From contig NZ_LT671417.1 in NCBI RefSeq assembly GCF_900128445.1, forward strand, positions 1,995,201 to 2,059,200: a DNA stretch of 64,000 bases, written 5' to 3'. Source of the DNA: Thermophilibacter provencensis. GTDB taxonomy: Bacteria > Actinomycetota > Coriobacteriia > Coriobacteriales > Atopobiaceae. A program made the position numbers and the translations under genes. The notes beneath the pieces are model-generated. The model was not told the DNA's origin and searched no databases. It saw nothing but the letters and a program-made list of their open reading frames with translations. Shown piece after piece: positions 38,909 through 45,845 of the stretch (positions are counted from its first letter, which is position 1; each line of letters begins with the position of its first letter).

Positions 38909-40817
38909 CGTCATCGCCTCCCTCGTGACCCAATTGGGGACAGGACACTTTTGGCCCATCGGGCCCATGGGCCAAAAGTGTCCTGTCCCCAATTGGGTCA
39001 TCCTCGTAGTAGCGGGCCTGCGTCTCGAACATGCGGGCGTAGCCGCCGCCCGCGGCCATGAGCTCGTCGTGGGTGCCCTGCTCGGTCACGCGGCCGCCCT
39101 CCAGAAAGAGAATCCGCTCGCAGAAGCGCGTGGACGAGAGCCTATGCGAGATGAAGACGCTTGTCCTGCCGTGCGTGAGCTCGTCGTAGCGCTCGTACAT
39201 CTGGCGCTCCGCAAGCGGGTCCAGGGCGGCCGTGGGCTCGTCGAGAAGGACCACCGGCGCGCCCTTGTAGAGCGCGCGGGCGAGCATCAGCCGCTGGGTC
39301 TCGCCGCCGGAGAGCGAGACGCCCTCGGGGTCCACGTCCTGCCCGAGGTAGGTGTCCGCGCCGTGCGGCAGGGACGCCACTTTCTCGGCGAGGTCCGCCT
39401 GCGCGAGGCACGCGGCGAGGCGCGCGGCGTCCACGTCCTTCTCGCCCGCCGCGCAGGTCACGTTGTCCGCCACGTTGAACGAGAACGGGAAGCAGTCCTG
39501 GAAGACCACCGAGAACTCGCGCCACAGGCTCGTGGGGTCTATGCTTGCCATGTCGACTCCGTCGAGGTAGACGGTGCCGGACGTGGGCCGGTAGAGCCCG
39601 CAGAGGAGCTTCACGAGCGTGGTCTTGCCCGCGCCGTTGACGCCCACGAGGGCGATCTTCTCGCCGGGGCGGATGGTGAGCGTGAGGTCGCAGAGCGCGT
39701 CCGCGCGCCCGTCGTAGGAGAAGGACACGTGGTCGAGGCAGATCTCGTGCGCGTGCCCGGGGTTGGGCGCCGGCGCAGTGCCGCGCGCCGTGGGCCGGCA
39801 GTCCTCGTGCACGTCGCGGTACGTGCTCACGTGGCGCAGCTGGATCGTGAGCTCCGAGAGGCTGTCAAAGGCGGTCTGCATCCACGTGCCAAAGCCCGAG
39901 ACCATGCCCGCGAGCAGCAGAAACGCCGGCAGGTCGATGGCACCCGCAAAGAGGAGCGCAATGAGCGCGGCATACGAGACGCCGTCGCGCACGAGCGCGC
40001 AGGCCGCCGCCACGTACTCCGCGCGCTCGAAGGCACCGTACTCCACGTTTCTGAGCACGACGTTCTTCTCGATGACCTGCGCGAAGGCGCGGCGGAACCA
40101 CGCGGCCATGCGGTAGAGGCGGATGTCCTTGCCGTTTGCGGGATCGAGCGCCTGGCGCCTGAGGTACTCGAAGGCCTCGCTCGCGGCGAACTCGTCGTCC
40201 ATGACCGCATAGCCCTTCTCGTTGGCCCGGCGGTTGGCGGCAATGGACGCCGCGGTGAGAAGGACGAGCGGCACGAGCAGCCACGTCACGCGCACGCCGA
40301 TGGTCACCGCGTAGGCGACCATGCCGAGGGCGCCCGTAAGCGCCGCGAAGAGGCGCCGCAGCGCCTCCTCGACACCCATGGAGTTGTCGTTGAAGAACGC
40401 GCGCGTGGCGAGGTCCAGCTTCTTGTGCGCCTCGTCGCCCTCTATGTAGCGGTAGTCCGCGGCGAGGGCATCCCGACAGAGGTCAAACCCGCCCCAGACG
40501 CGCGTGAGCATGTAGTTCCAGTTGGACTTGGCGCCCGCCCACGTCTTGAGCACCACGAGCGCCTGGAGCAGAGCCGCCGCGCCCGCCACGAGCGCGAGCG
40601 CCGCGAGCGGCTCCGCGCCGGACGTGAGCGCGGCCACCACCACGCTGGGCAGCGCCGCCGCGAGGAAGGGCTGCGCCACGCCCACGACGACGTCGAGCAC
40701 GCTCACGGCGAGCGCGCGCGGCCCGCAGATGCGCGCCATCCAGCGCAGGAGGAGGGCCACGTTGTCCCCCAGCCCGTAGCGGCGCTGCGCCACCCCGGCG
40801 GCTTCCGATTCCCTCAT
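38898..40817 (-). CDS. ABC exporter half-transporter, first of pair, with repeat-derived C-terminus
   Basis: A 639-residue ABC exporter (TM domain about 25-330; Walker A GVNGAGKT; signature SLSGGETQR; Walker B VVLLDEP; switch ISHRLSS). ATG at 40817 follows AAAGGA. The domain should end near ARYYED, but the frame runs on through a 75-bp palindrome (38926-39000). This adds about 25 residues (DPIGDRTLLAHGPDGPKVSC...) before DDDAE and the stop. The repeat thus appears to have inserted in the 3' end without breaking the frame. Confidence 0.9.
   Translation of the reverse strand: MRESEAAGVAQRRYGLGDNVALLLRWMARICGPRALAVSVLDVVVGVAQPFLAAALPSVVVAALTSGAEPLAALALVAGAAALLQALVVLKTWAGAKSNWNYMLTRVWGGFDLCRDALAADYRYIEGDEAHKKLDLATRAFFNDNSMGVEEALRRLFAALTGALGMVAYAVTIGVRVTWLLVPLVLLTAASIAANRRANEKGYAVMDDEFAASEAFEYLRRQALDPANGKDIRLYRMAAWFRRAFAQVIEKNVVLRNVEYGAFERAEYVAAACALVRDGVSYAALIALLFAGAIDLPAFLLLAGMVSGFGTWMQTAFDSLSELTIQLRHVSTYRDVHEDCRPTARGTAPAPNPGHAHEICLDHVSFSYDGRADALCDLTLTIRPGEKIALVGVNGAGKTTLVKLLCGLYRPTSGTVYLDGVDMASIDPTSLWREFSVVFQDCFPFSFNVADNVTCAAGEKDVDAARLAACLAQADLAEKVASLPHGADTYLGQDVDPEGVSLSGGETQRLMLARALYKGAPVVLLDEPTAALDPLAERQMYERYDELTHGRTSVFISHRLSSTRFCERILFLEGGRVTEQGTHDELMAAGGGYARMFETQARYYEDDPIGDRTLLAHGPDGPKVSCPQLGHEGGDDDAE
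38926..39000. repeat. 75-bp near-perfect palindrome (GGGGACAG family) inside a gene
   Basis: Arms of about 34 bp beginning TGACCCAATTGGGGACAGGA pair around a GGGCCC-rich centre. Its length is a multiple of three and it lies within the last codons of the first exporter gene, just before the start of the second. The GGGGACAG/CTGTCCCC core is shared with the element at 24541. Confidence 0.85.
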
Positions 40818-40939
40818 GTCGATCACATCCTTTCGACTCCAGTATGTGATACGACGCGCGCGGCGGGCGCGGGGCAACGCCGCACGAGTTGCGCGATTTT
40901 CCGCGCGAGCTGCACGGGGGCGGCTTTTTCGGCGCAGCG

Positions 40940-41215
40940 CTACTCGAAGAAGCCCTTCTCGCTCATCGAGGACCAGGTGAGATACATCTCACGGTAGTTC
41001 TCCTTGATGAACCTCTGTATGATGCGAAGCTCGCGATCGGTGAGGGAGCCGCGATTCTGCAAAACCGAGTCACCATTGCTCCTGACAAAAAACTTCGCCG
41101 AGCCGCCTTCCGTGAGTCTTGAGTCGCTCGCATGCACGTGCATGCACTCAACGATGCAATGGGCAGTGAAGTAGAGATAATACCCGCACACCTTAAAGTT
41201 GAAGTACATAGGCAT
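40940..41215 (-). CDS. DUF4160 family protein
   Basis: A 91-residue protein matching DUF4160: MPMYFNFKVCGYYLYFTAHC, then CMHVHASDSRLTEGGSAKFFV and a C-terminal helix LRIIQRFIKENYREMYLTW. The HVHA motif corresponds to the family's conserved HvHv segment. ATG at 41215 (GAGG upstream) lies inside the preceding gene (23-bp overlap). It is the last of a coupled three-gene set. DUF4160 genes often sit in toxin-antitoxin-like pairs, but the function is not settled. Confidence 0.82.
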   Translation of the reverse strand: MPMYFNFKVCGYYLYFTAHCIVECMHVHASDSRLTEGGSAKFFVRSNGDSVLQNRGSLTDRELRIIQRFIKENYREMYLTWSSMSEKGFFE

Positions 41216-41444
41216 GGGAGGCCTCAAGCGCGTCGGCGTTGCGGCGGAGATAGTCGCTCACGATATGCAGCTCGATGTCATCCATGCTCGTCTCGAGCAT
41301 CTCGCCCTCCGACGAGAAGACCGCGGCACACGCGGGTGAATTGAGGTTCAGAACCCTCACGACATCGCCAGCAATTGTGAAGGCGTAGCCGTTCACGATC
41401 ATGTCGGCGAAATCGGCTATCTCTTTGAGCTGAGTCTCGCTCAT
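41193..41444 (-). CDS. Small protein partner of DUF4160
   Basis: An 83-residue soluble protein (MSETQLKEIADFADMIVNGY ... SMDDIELHIVSDYLRRNADA). ATG at 41444 has an excellent GGGAGGTG upstream and overlaps the preceding stop by 4 bp (ATGA); its 3' end overlaps the DUF4160 gene by 23 bp. The tight coupling suggests the proteins act together. I do not recognise a named family. Confidence 0.72.
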   Translation of the reverse strand: MSETQLKEIADFADMIVNGYAFTIAGDVVRVLNLNSPACAAVFSSEGEMLETSMDDIELHIVSDYLRRNADALEASHAYVLQL

Positions 41445-41848
41445 GCAACCAGCACCTCCCTGATGGGACCCAGAAAGGCCTGGGGATCGTAGTACAGGTC
41501 CTGAAGAATGGGAACGAGGTCGATGTATTCCTCGACTGGGGCTGCTGCGCCATCGTATTCTGCGGTCACCACGAGATACCCCTTGTCCCACTCTTTGACC
41601 TCGATATACCTGAGAAGGGCGCGTGATGTGCGGAACCGAATGGTTCGGTCGCCAAACGTGAAGCTCGTGTACCGACCGTCACAGGCCAGCGTCGCACGAT
41701 ACTTCCCCTCGTCTTCCATGGCCCCTCCATCCGCCCGCATCTCCTTGATGGGAAAGTATACCCACCGCCCAGCCTCGGACGACAGGCCCGCAAGGAAAGC
41801 AATAGCAAGGGCCGCGGCAATCACGCCCCACACCCAGACATACTCCAC
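41441..41848 (-). CDS. Single-pass membrane protein, first gene of the DUF4160 cassette
   Basis: A 135-residue protein with one N-terminal TM helix (YVWVWGVIAAALAIAFLAGL) and a cytosolic or exported domain (YRATLACDGRYTSFTFGDRTIRF ... ALLRYIEVKEWDKGYLVVTAEY). GTG at 41848 is the most likely start (GGGGGTG upstream; TM helix begins there). It overlaps the next gene by 4 bp. A hairpin at 41945-41996 lies upstream. Family unknown. Confidence 0.65.
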   Translation of the reverse strand: MEYVWVWGVIAAALAIAFLAGLSSEAGRWVYFPIKEMRADGGAMEDEGKYRATLACDGRYTSFTFGDRTIRFRTSRALLRYIEVKEWDKGYLVVTAEYDGAAAPVEEYIDLVPILQDLYYDPQAFLGPIREVLVA

Positions 41849-41944
41849 GACACACCCCCGATGACGCCTCGACAGGGTAGCCCCGCCTCTGACTCCTGGT
41901 ACCCAATCGAATGGTCCGTCACCCTTGTCAGGTTTGCGGCCCGT

Positions 41945-41996
41945 CGCACACCCCGACATTTTTGAGGATATTTCCCTCATTTTGTCGGGGTATGCG
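41945..41996. terminator. Strong hairpin downstream of the acetyltransferase operon
   Basis: CGCACACCCCGACATTTTTG and its near-complement (AAAATGAGGG..CCCCGAC) form a stem of about 23 bp around TATT. It lies 13 bp after the end of the acetyltransferase gene at 42009 and upstream of the DUF4160 cassette, so it could terminate the former. Confidence 0.6.
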
Positions 41997-42008
41997 TGGC
42001 CGCCCGCT

Positions 42009-42482
42009 CTACAGGTCGCGCCGCAGCATGACGAACTCGTCGCTGCGCCACTCCTCGGCAAAGCCGTGCCGCAGGAAGAGACCTATGGCGGGGTTGTCCA
42101 GGGCGACGTTGTCGCGCAGGGTGGCGACGCCGCGCCCGCGGGCCGCGTCGCAGAGAAGCTCGAGGCCCGCGCCGCCGTACCCGCGCCCGCGATAGCGCGC
42201 GTGCACGATCACGTCCGCGATGAAGCTCTCGTACTCAGGGTCCCAGCGGTAGGCGACCTCGCCCACGAACTCGCCGGTGTCCGCGTCACGCAGGTAGCGG
42301 TAGGAGCGTCGCCCCTCCCCCTCGCGCTCGACCCAGGCCGCGTGCCAGCGGCCCCAGAGCTCCTCGGGGAAGTCCACGGTCCCTCCCCAGGCGCGGTTGT
42401 AGGACATGGTGGCCTCGTCGGCCAGAAGATCGCGCTTGAACCAGAGGTCGCGCACGGCGGGACGATAGAGCTCAAGGTTCAT
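42009..42482 (-). CDS. GNAT family N-acetyltransferase
   Basis: A 157-residue GNAT protein. GEVAYRWDPEYESFIADVIVHARYRGRGYGGAGLELLCDAARGRG contains the acetyl-CoA loop (Q/R-x-x-G-x-G/A as RYRGRGYGGAG), and DNPAIGLFLRHGFAEEW is the usual C-terminal motif. The ATG overlaps the MFS stop (ATGA), so it is co-translated with the transporter at 42479-43654. An acetylated antibiotic or metabolite exported by its partner is a reasonable but unproven idea. Confidence 0.9.
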   Translation of the reverse strand: MNLELYRPAVRDLWFKRDLLADEATMSYNRAWGGTVDFPEELWGRWHAAWVEREGEGRRSYRYLRDADTGEFVGEVAYRWDPEYESFIADVIVHARYRGRGYGGAGLELLCDAARGRGVATLRDNVALDNPAIGLFLRHGFAEEWRSDEFVMLRRDL

Positions 42483-43654
42483 GAGTGCGCCTCCTTCTTG
42501 AGTTCGGTTCGTGAAAACGCCAGGTTAATCGCGCCGAGAAGAACCATCGAGGTCGCAAGCAGCGCCACCATGGCAAGCCGCATGTCCAGCCATCCCGAGA
42601 GCCAGCCGAAGAGCGGCTGCGACGCGGCGGAGAGCAGCGACACAGCGAGCGAGGCGAACGAGAGCGCCGTCACGCGGAAGCGCGCGTCCAGCGCGACGTT
42701 GAGCACCTTCGTCCGGACCGGGTTCGCGAGGCGAAACGACGCGAGCCCGGCCATGTAGAGCGCAACGGCCGCCCGCGGGTCGGTGCAGAGCGAGAACGCC
42801 AGGAAGAGCGCCACCGTGACGAGCGGCCCCAGCCGCGCCACGCGAGCGTCCCCCAGGCGCCGCGCGAGCCGCGCGCTCCCCAGCCCCACCAGGCTCGTGA
42901 CCGCAAACTGCGCCGCCACGACCGTGCCCACCACGGGCAGGGGAATCCCGAAGTAGCCGTTGAGATAGTTGTTGTAGAAGTCGTCCACGGGCACCATCGA
43001 CCACGCGACGGCACCCTCCACCAGCACGTAGTAGAGCACGGGCCGGCAGCCGGCCACGTAGCGCGCGGCCTCGAGCGGACCGACCGGGGCCGCCGGCGAG
43101 CCGTCCCTCTCGCCCGCGCGCTCGTCACGCATGAGGAGCACACAGACGAGCGCGCCTGCGAGCGATGCGAGGGAGAGCCCAAACACGAGCTCGTAGCTCA
43201 CGTCCGCGAGCAGCCCCGCCGCGAGCGCGGAGAGCCCGTAGCAGCAGTAGAAGACGCTGCCCGAGACCGCGCTCACGCGGGTGAACTCGTCCTCGCGGCC
43301 GCGGGCGATGAGGTAGTCGGCCACGAGGGCCGTGGCACAGCCCGTGGTGAGCGTGTACGCCGCGGCGAGAAGGACCATCACGCCGAGCATCGCCGGGAGG
43401 CCCCGCACCGCGAGCATGAGTGCGTAGCCCGCCATCTCGAGCGCGACGGCGGCAACGAGGCTCGCGCGGCTGCCGAAGCGGTCGGCGACATATCCCGTGG
43501 GCACCTCGAGCAGGGTCTTGCCCAGCTGCAGCGCGCCGAACAGCACGCCGATGCCCGCGAGCGAGAAGCCCACGTGCTCGAGGTAGAGGCCCATGACTGT
43601 GGAGACCATGGACAGGTTTGAGAACGCCACGAAGGCGTAGTAGAGCGGTATCAC
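42479..43654 (-). CDS. MFS transporter, leader-peptide-associated copy 1
   Basis: A 391-residue, 12-TM major facilitator. The N-terminus LYYAFVAFSNLSMVSTVMGLYLEHVGFSLAGIGVLFG is followed by the loop 2-3 motif GYVADRFGSRASL; the central VPVDDFYNNYLNGYFGIPLPV is shared with the paralogue at 45846. GTG at 43654 has GAAAGG upstream. A 10-codon leader ORF lies 152 bp upstream with a palindromic repeat between. Drug or metabolite export is likely from the family; the substrate is unknown. Confidence 0.9.
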   Translation of the reverse strand: MIPLYYAFVAFSNLSMVSTVMGLYLEHVGFSLAGIGVLFGALQLGKTLLEVPTGYVADRFGSRASLVAAVALEMAGYALMLAVRGLPAMLGVMVLLAAAYTLTTGCATALVADYLIARGREDEFTRVSAVSGSVFYCCYGLSALAAGLLADVSYELVFGLSLASLAGALVCVLLMRDERAGERDGSPAAPVGPLEAARYVAGCRPVLYYVLVEGAVAWSMVPVDDFYNNYLNGYFGIPLPVVGTVVAAQFAVTSLVGLGSARLARRLGDARVARLGPLVTVALFLAFSLCTDPRAAVALYMAGLASFRLANPVRTKVLNVALDARFRVTALSFASLAVSLLSAASQPLFGWLSGWLDMRLAMVALLATSMVLLGAINLAFSRTELKKEAHS

Positions 43655-43684
43655 GTTGGGTGTTGCCTTTCACGAAGGGTCGAC

Positions 43685-43713
43685 CGTGCAAAGGGGACCG
43701 TCACCTTTGCACG
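43685..43713. repeat. GTGCAAAGG palindrome
   Basis: CGTGCAAAGG and CCTTTGCACG flank GGACCGTCA. A member of the dispersed GTGCAAAAG/CTGTCCC family, here within the leader of the MFS gene (between the leader ORF and the MFS start). Confidence 0.8.
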
Positions 43714-43806
43714 CCTGCGGTCGGATCCCTCGGGGAGGCTGCGTCGACACGGCAGGACCCGCCCGTCCGCGCGGGCGTCATCGGGTCACGCTGGGAACGA
43801 GCCTCC

Positions 43807-43839
43807 CTAGCGGAGGGTCTCCTCGTTCGTCTGCCTCAT
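43807..43839 (-). CDS. Leader peptide of MFS operon 1 (MRQTNEETLR)
   Basis: A 10-codon ORF, ATG to TAG, preceded by GAAGGGGG and a TATCCT -10 candidate at 43881-43876. It is nearly identical to the 9-codon ORF upstream of the paralogous MFS gene (MRQTNEETR at 45660). The stop codon lies in a stem (ACCCTCC-GCTA-GGGAGG). Conservation of the peptide in front of two paralogous exporters strongly suggests a translated attenuation leader. Confidence 0.75.
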   Translation of the reverse strand: MRQTNEETLR

Positions 43840-43930
43840 CGCTGCCCCCTTCTGTTCGACGGAAAGGCCATGGCTAGGATAACACAAGCAAGCCGACGTT
43901 CTTCTCGCCCTGCCGCGCGCCTCCCCTCAC

Positions 43931-44006
43931 ATATTTTCAGTATTTATTACATGGAGAAGCACGTAACAACTGACTTCCAAAGGGCCGTTCTGTCCATTTA
44001 TCCCCC
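43931..44006. repeat. AT-rich palindromic element, truncated by the insertion sequence
   Basis: AGTATTTATTACAT..CACGTAACAACTGACTTCCAAAGGGCCGTTCTGTCCATTT matches the left two thirds of the element at 34801-34900. It stops exactly where the ISLre2 left terminal repeat starts (44007). The missing right half is not seen beyond the IS. Confidence 0.7.
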
Positions 44007-44097
44007 GTCGGCATAAAGTTTCTGTTGGTTTGAGCTGGGGGCGGGCCTCCCTTACCCTTCGAGTTGCTTCGGATTCGGAGGAAGAGGAGGCCCGCAA

Positions 44098-45544
44098 GTG
44101 AATCTTAGCATCGTGCCCGGGGCGGCGGCCGCCCTGGAGGCGGCGCTTTCGGAGCTGATGGCGTCGTCGCCCGCCGGCTTCGCGCGGCTCGAGGAGGCCG
44201 CGAGGCGGATGGCGCCGGCGAGCTGCGCGGAGGCGCTCTCCCGCGCCCTGGAGGCCCGCGACCGCGAGCTGCTCGCGTCCAGGCCGTCGGGGTCGAGGGT
44301 CCGCTCGAGGCGCCCGCGGACGCTCGCGACGACGATGGGCGACGTCACGTTCCGAAGGACGCTGCTGCTGGACGCCGCGGGGAACACGCTCTGCCCGCTG
44401 GACGAGGGCTGGGGCTGCCCCTCGGCGACCGAGTCAGCCCGGCGGCCCGGGAGTTCCTCGTGACCTGCGGCGCCGACGTCCCCTTCGCGCGCACGGCGCG
44501 GCTGCTCGAGATGGCGGGCGGCGCGGCGGTGTCGGCCACGACGGTGATGAACTCGCCGCGCCGCGCCGGCGAGGCCGTCGCCGAGATGGAGCGCTCGGCC
44601 GCGAGGGACCTCTACCGCGACGGCGCGCCGCCCGAGGCCGACTCCGTCGCCGAGGAGGTGCTCGTGGAGGCCGACGGCACCTACGTGCGCATGCGGGACG
44701 GGTCCACCGCCGAGGTGAAGGCCGTGGTCGCCTACGCGGGCAAGGAGCGGGAGGGCGGGAGGGCCCGCCGGGTGTCCCCGGTGCGCCTCGGCTGCGTCGG
44801 CGAGGCGCCCGGGGACTTCTGGGGGCAGGCCGTGGCGCAGGCCGGCCGGGCTGCGTCGGCGAGGCGCCCGGGGACTTCTGGGGGCAGGCCGTGGCGCAGG
44901 CCGGCCGCCGCTTCGACCTGGCGCGCGTGAGGAGGGTCCACCTCGGCACCGACGGCGAGGCCCAGTACGTCAACGGCATCTCCAGGCTGCGCTTCCCGGA
45001 CGCAGCCGGGCACATCGACCCGTTCCACGTCGCCCGCGCGGTCGCCTCGTGCGCGGTCGACAGGGCGTCTGGCGGGGCGGCGCTCGCCGACGCGGTCCGC
45101 TCGCTCGGCCCGGAGGCCTGCGCCGACCTCATCGACGACATGCTCGAGGACGGGACGGCGCGCGAGGGCGCCGAGGCCGTGGCCGCCTGCCTGCGCCGCC
45201 ACGCGGCCGAGATCGGGGGCGGGCCCTCGATGGGCACGATGGAGGCGGAGCAGCAGCACATGTACAAGGCGCGCATGGGGTCGTTCCCGTGCGCGTGGTC
45301 CGCGGCGGGCGCCGACGCGATGGCGAGGGTCAGGAGCTGGGTCTACTCCGGGTTCGCGCTGCCGAAGCGCGCTCGCGAGGGGTCGCGCTCGCGACGCCGC
45401 GCGGCCCGCAGGGACGAGAGGCTCGCGGGCTTCGTGGCGCCCAGGCCGGGGACCAGGCTAAAATCCGAGGGGAAGGGATGGGAGTACCCCGTCTCCGCCT
45501 CCCTTGCCGGGATGGGCTCCGACGTGCGCTTCAGGTCCAGCTGA
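44098..45544 (+). pseudogene. ISLre2 transposase, broken by a 1-nt deletion and a 59-bp duplication
   Basis: The three segments together match the ISLre2 transposase: TTMGDVTFRRTLLLDAAGNT; VEADGTYVRMRDGSTAEVKAVVAYAGKER; LGTDGEAQYVNGI; DPFHVARAV; and TMEAEQQHMYKARMGSFPCAWS. The frame is lost near 44405, where one G appears to be missing from a G-run (restored reading LDEGLGLPLGDRVSPAAREF). It is lost again at the tandem duplication 44790-44907. Removing 59 bp and adding one G restores a single open frame. The start is GTG at 44098. Confidence 0.9.
44790..44907. repeat. 59-bp perfect tandem duplication
   Basis: Copies 44790-44848 and 44849-44907 begin GGCTGCGTCGGCGAGGCGCC and are identical. 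Because 59 is not a multiple of three it shifts the transposase frame; the sizes of both observed frame changes fit exactly. Confidence 0.92.
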
Positions 45545-45659
45545 GAGGGCGCCTGCCAACAACAGCTTTACGCCGACCGAGTGCGGGCAGACAAAAGCCC
45601 TTCTCGCCCGCCACGTGCTACAATCCCCCCAGCAACCGGCTGATGCAAAGGAGGCCGCA

Positions 45660-45689
45660 ATGAGGCAGACGAACGAGGAGACCCGCTAG
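45660..45689 (+). CDS. Leader peptide of MFS operon 2 (MRQTNEETR)
   Basis: A 9-codon ORF, ATG to TAG, with the strong ribosome site AAAGGAGG 5 bp upstream and a TACAAT -10 box at 45619-45624. It differs from the leader at 43807-43839 only by loss of one Leu codon. It ends 156 bp before the MFS start; the first leader ends 152 bp before its MFS gene. This conserved spacing argues for a regulatory leader, not chance. Confidence 0.78.
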   Translation: MRQTNEETR

Positions 45690-45750
45690 GGAGACCCGTT
45701 TTCCGAGGTAGTGCCGCCGCCCGCATGACGGACGGGTTTTTGTCATGCGC
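45677..45750 (+). promoter_or_regulatory. Putative attenuator after the leader peptide
   Basis: Two copies of GGAGACCCG (45677-45685 inside the leader's last codons, 45690-45698 after its stop) can each pair with CGGGT at 45733-45737, which is followed by a T-run (45737-45741). A competing stem GCATGAC/GTCATGC (45723-45729, 45742-45748) encloses that T-run. These mutually exclusive stems look like ribosome-controlled termination, by inspection only. Confidence 0.5.
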
Positions 45751-45845
45751 CTCGAAGCTGCCGCATCACGCCCGCGTAGCCGCCGAACGCCTCTCCCCCG
45801 CGAGTCCACGCAGACCCGCACGCCTCTAGGGAAAGGCACCCTCTC

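Larger units (their letters stand above)
44007..45577 (+). mobile_element. ISLre2-family insertion sequence, inactive
   Basis: Terminal inverted repeats GTCGGCATAAAG..CTGTTGG (44007-44028) and the complement of CCAACAACAGCTTTACGCCGAC (45556-45577) bound a 1,571-bp element with one transposase gene in three frames. Without the internal 59-bp duplication its length is about 1.5 kb, normal for ISLre2. Flanking 9-mers (TTATCCCCC and CGAGTGCGG) do not match, so no target duplication is visible. It lies between two divergent MFS operons. Confidence 0.85.

Noticed and set aside
43998-45586. Target-site duplication of the ISLre2 element
   Set aside because: The nine bases on each side (TTATCCCCC and CGAGTGCGG) do not match, so none is claimed.
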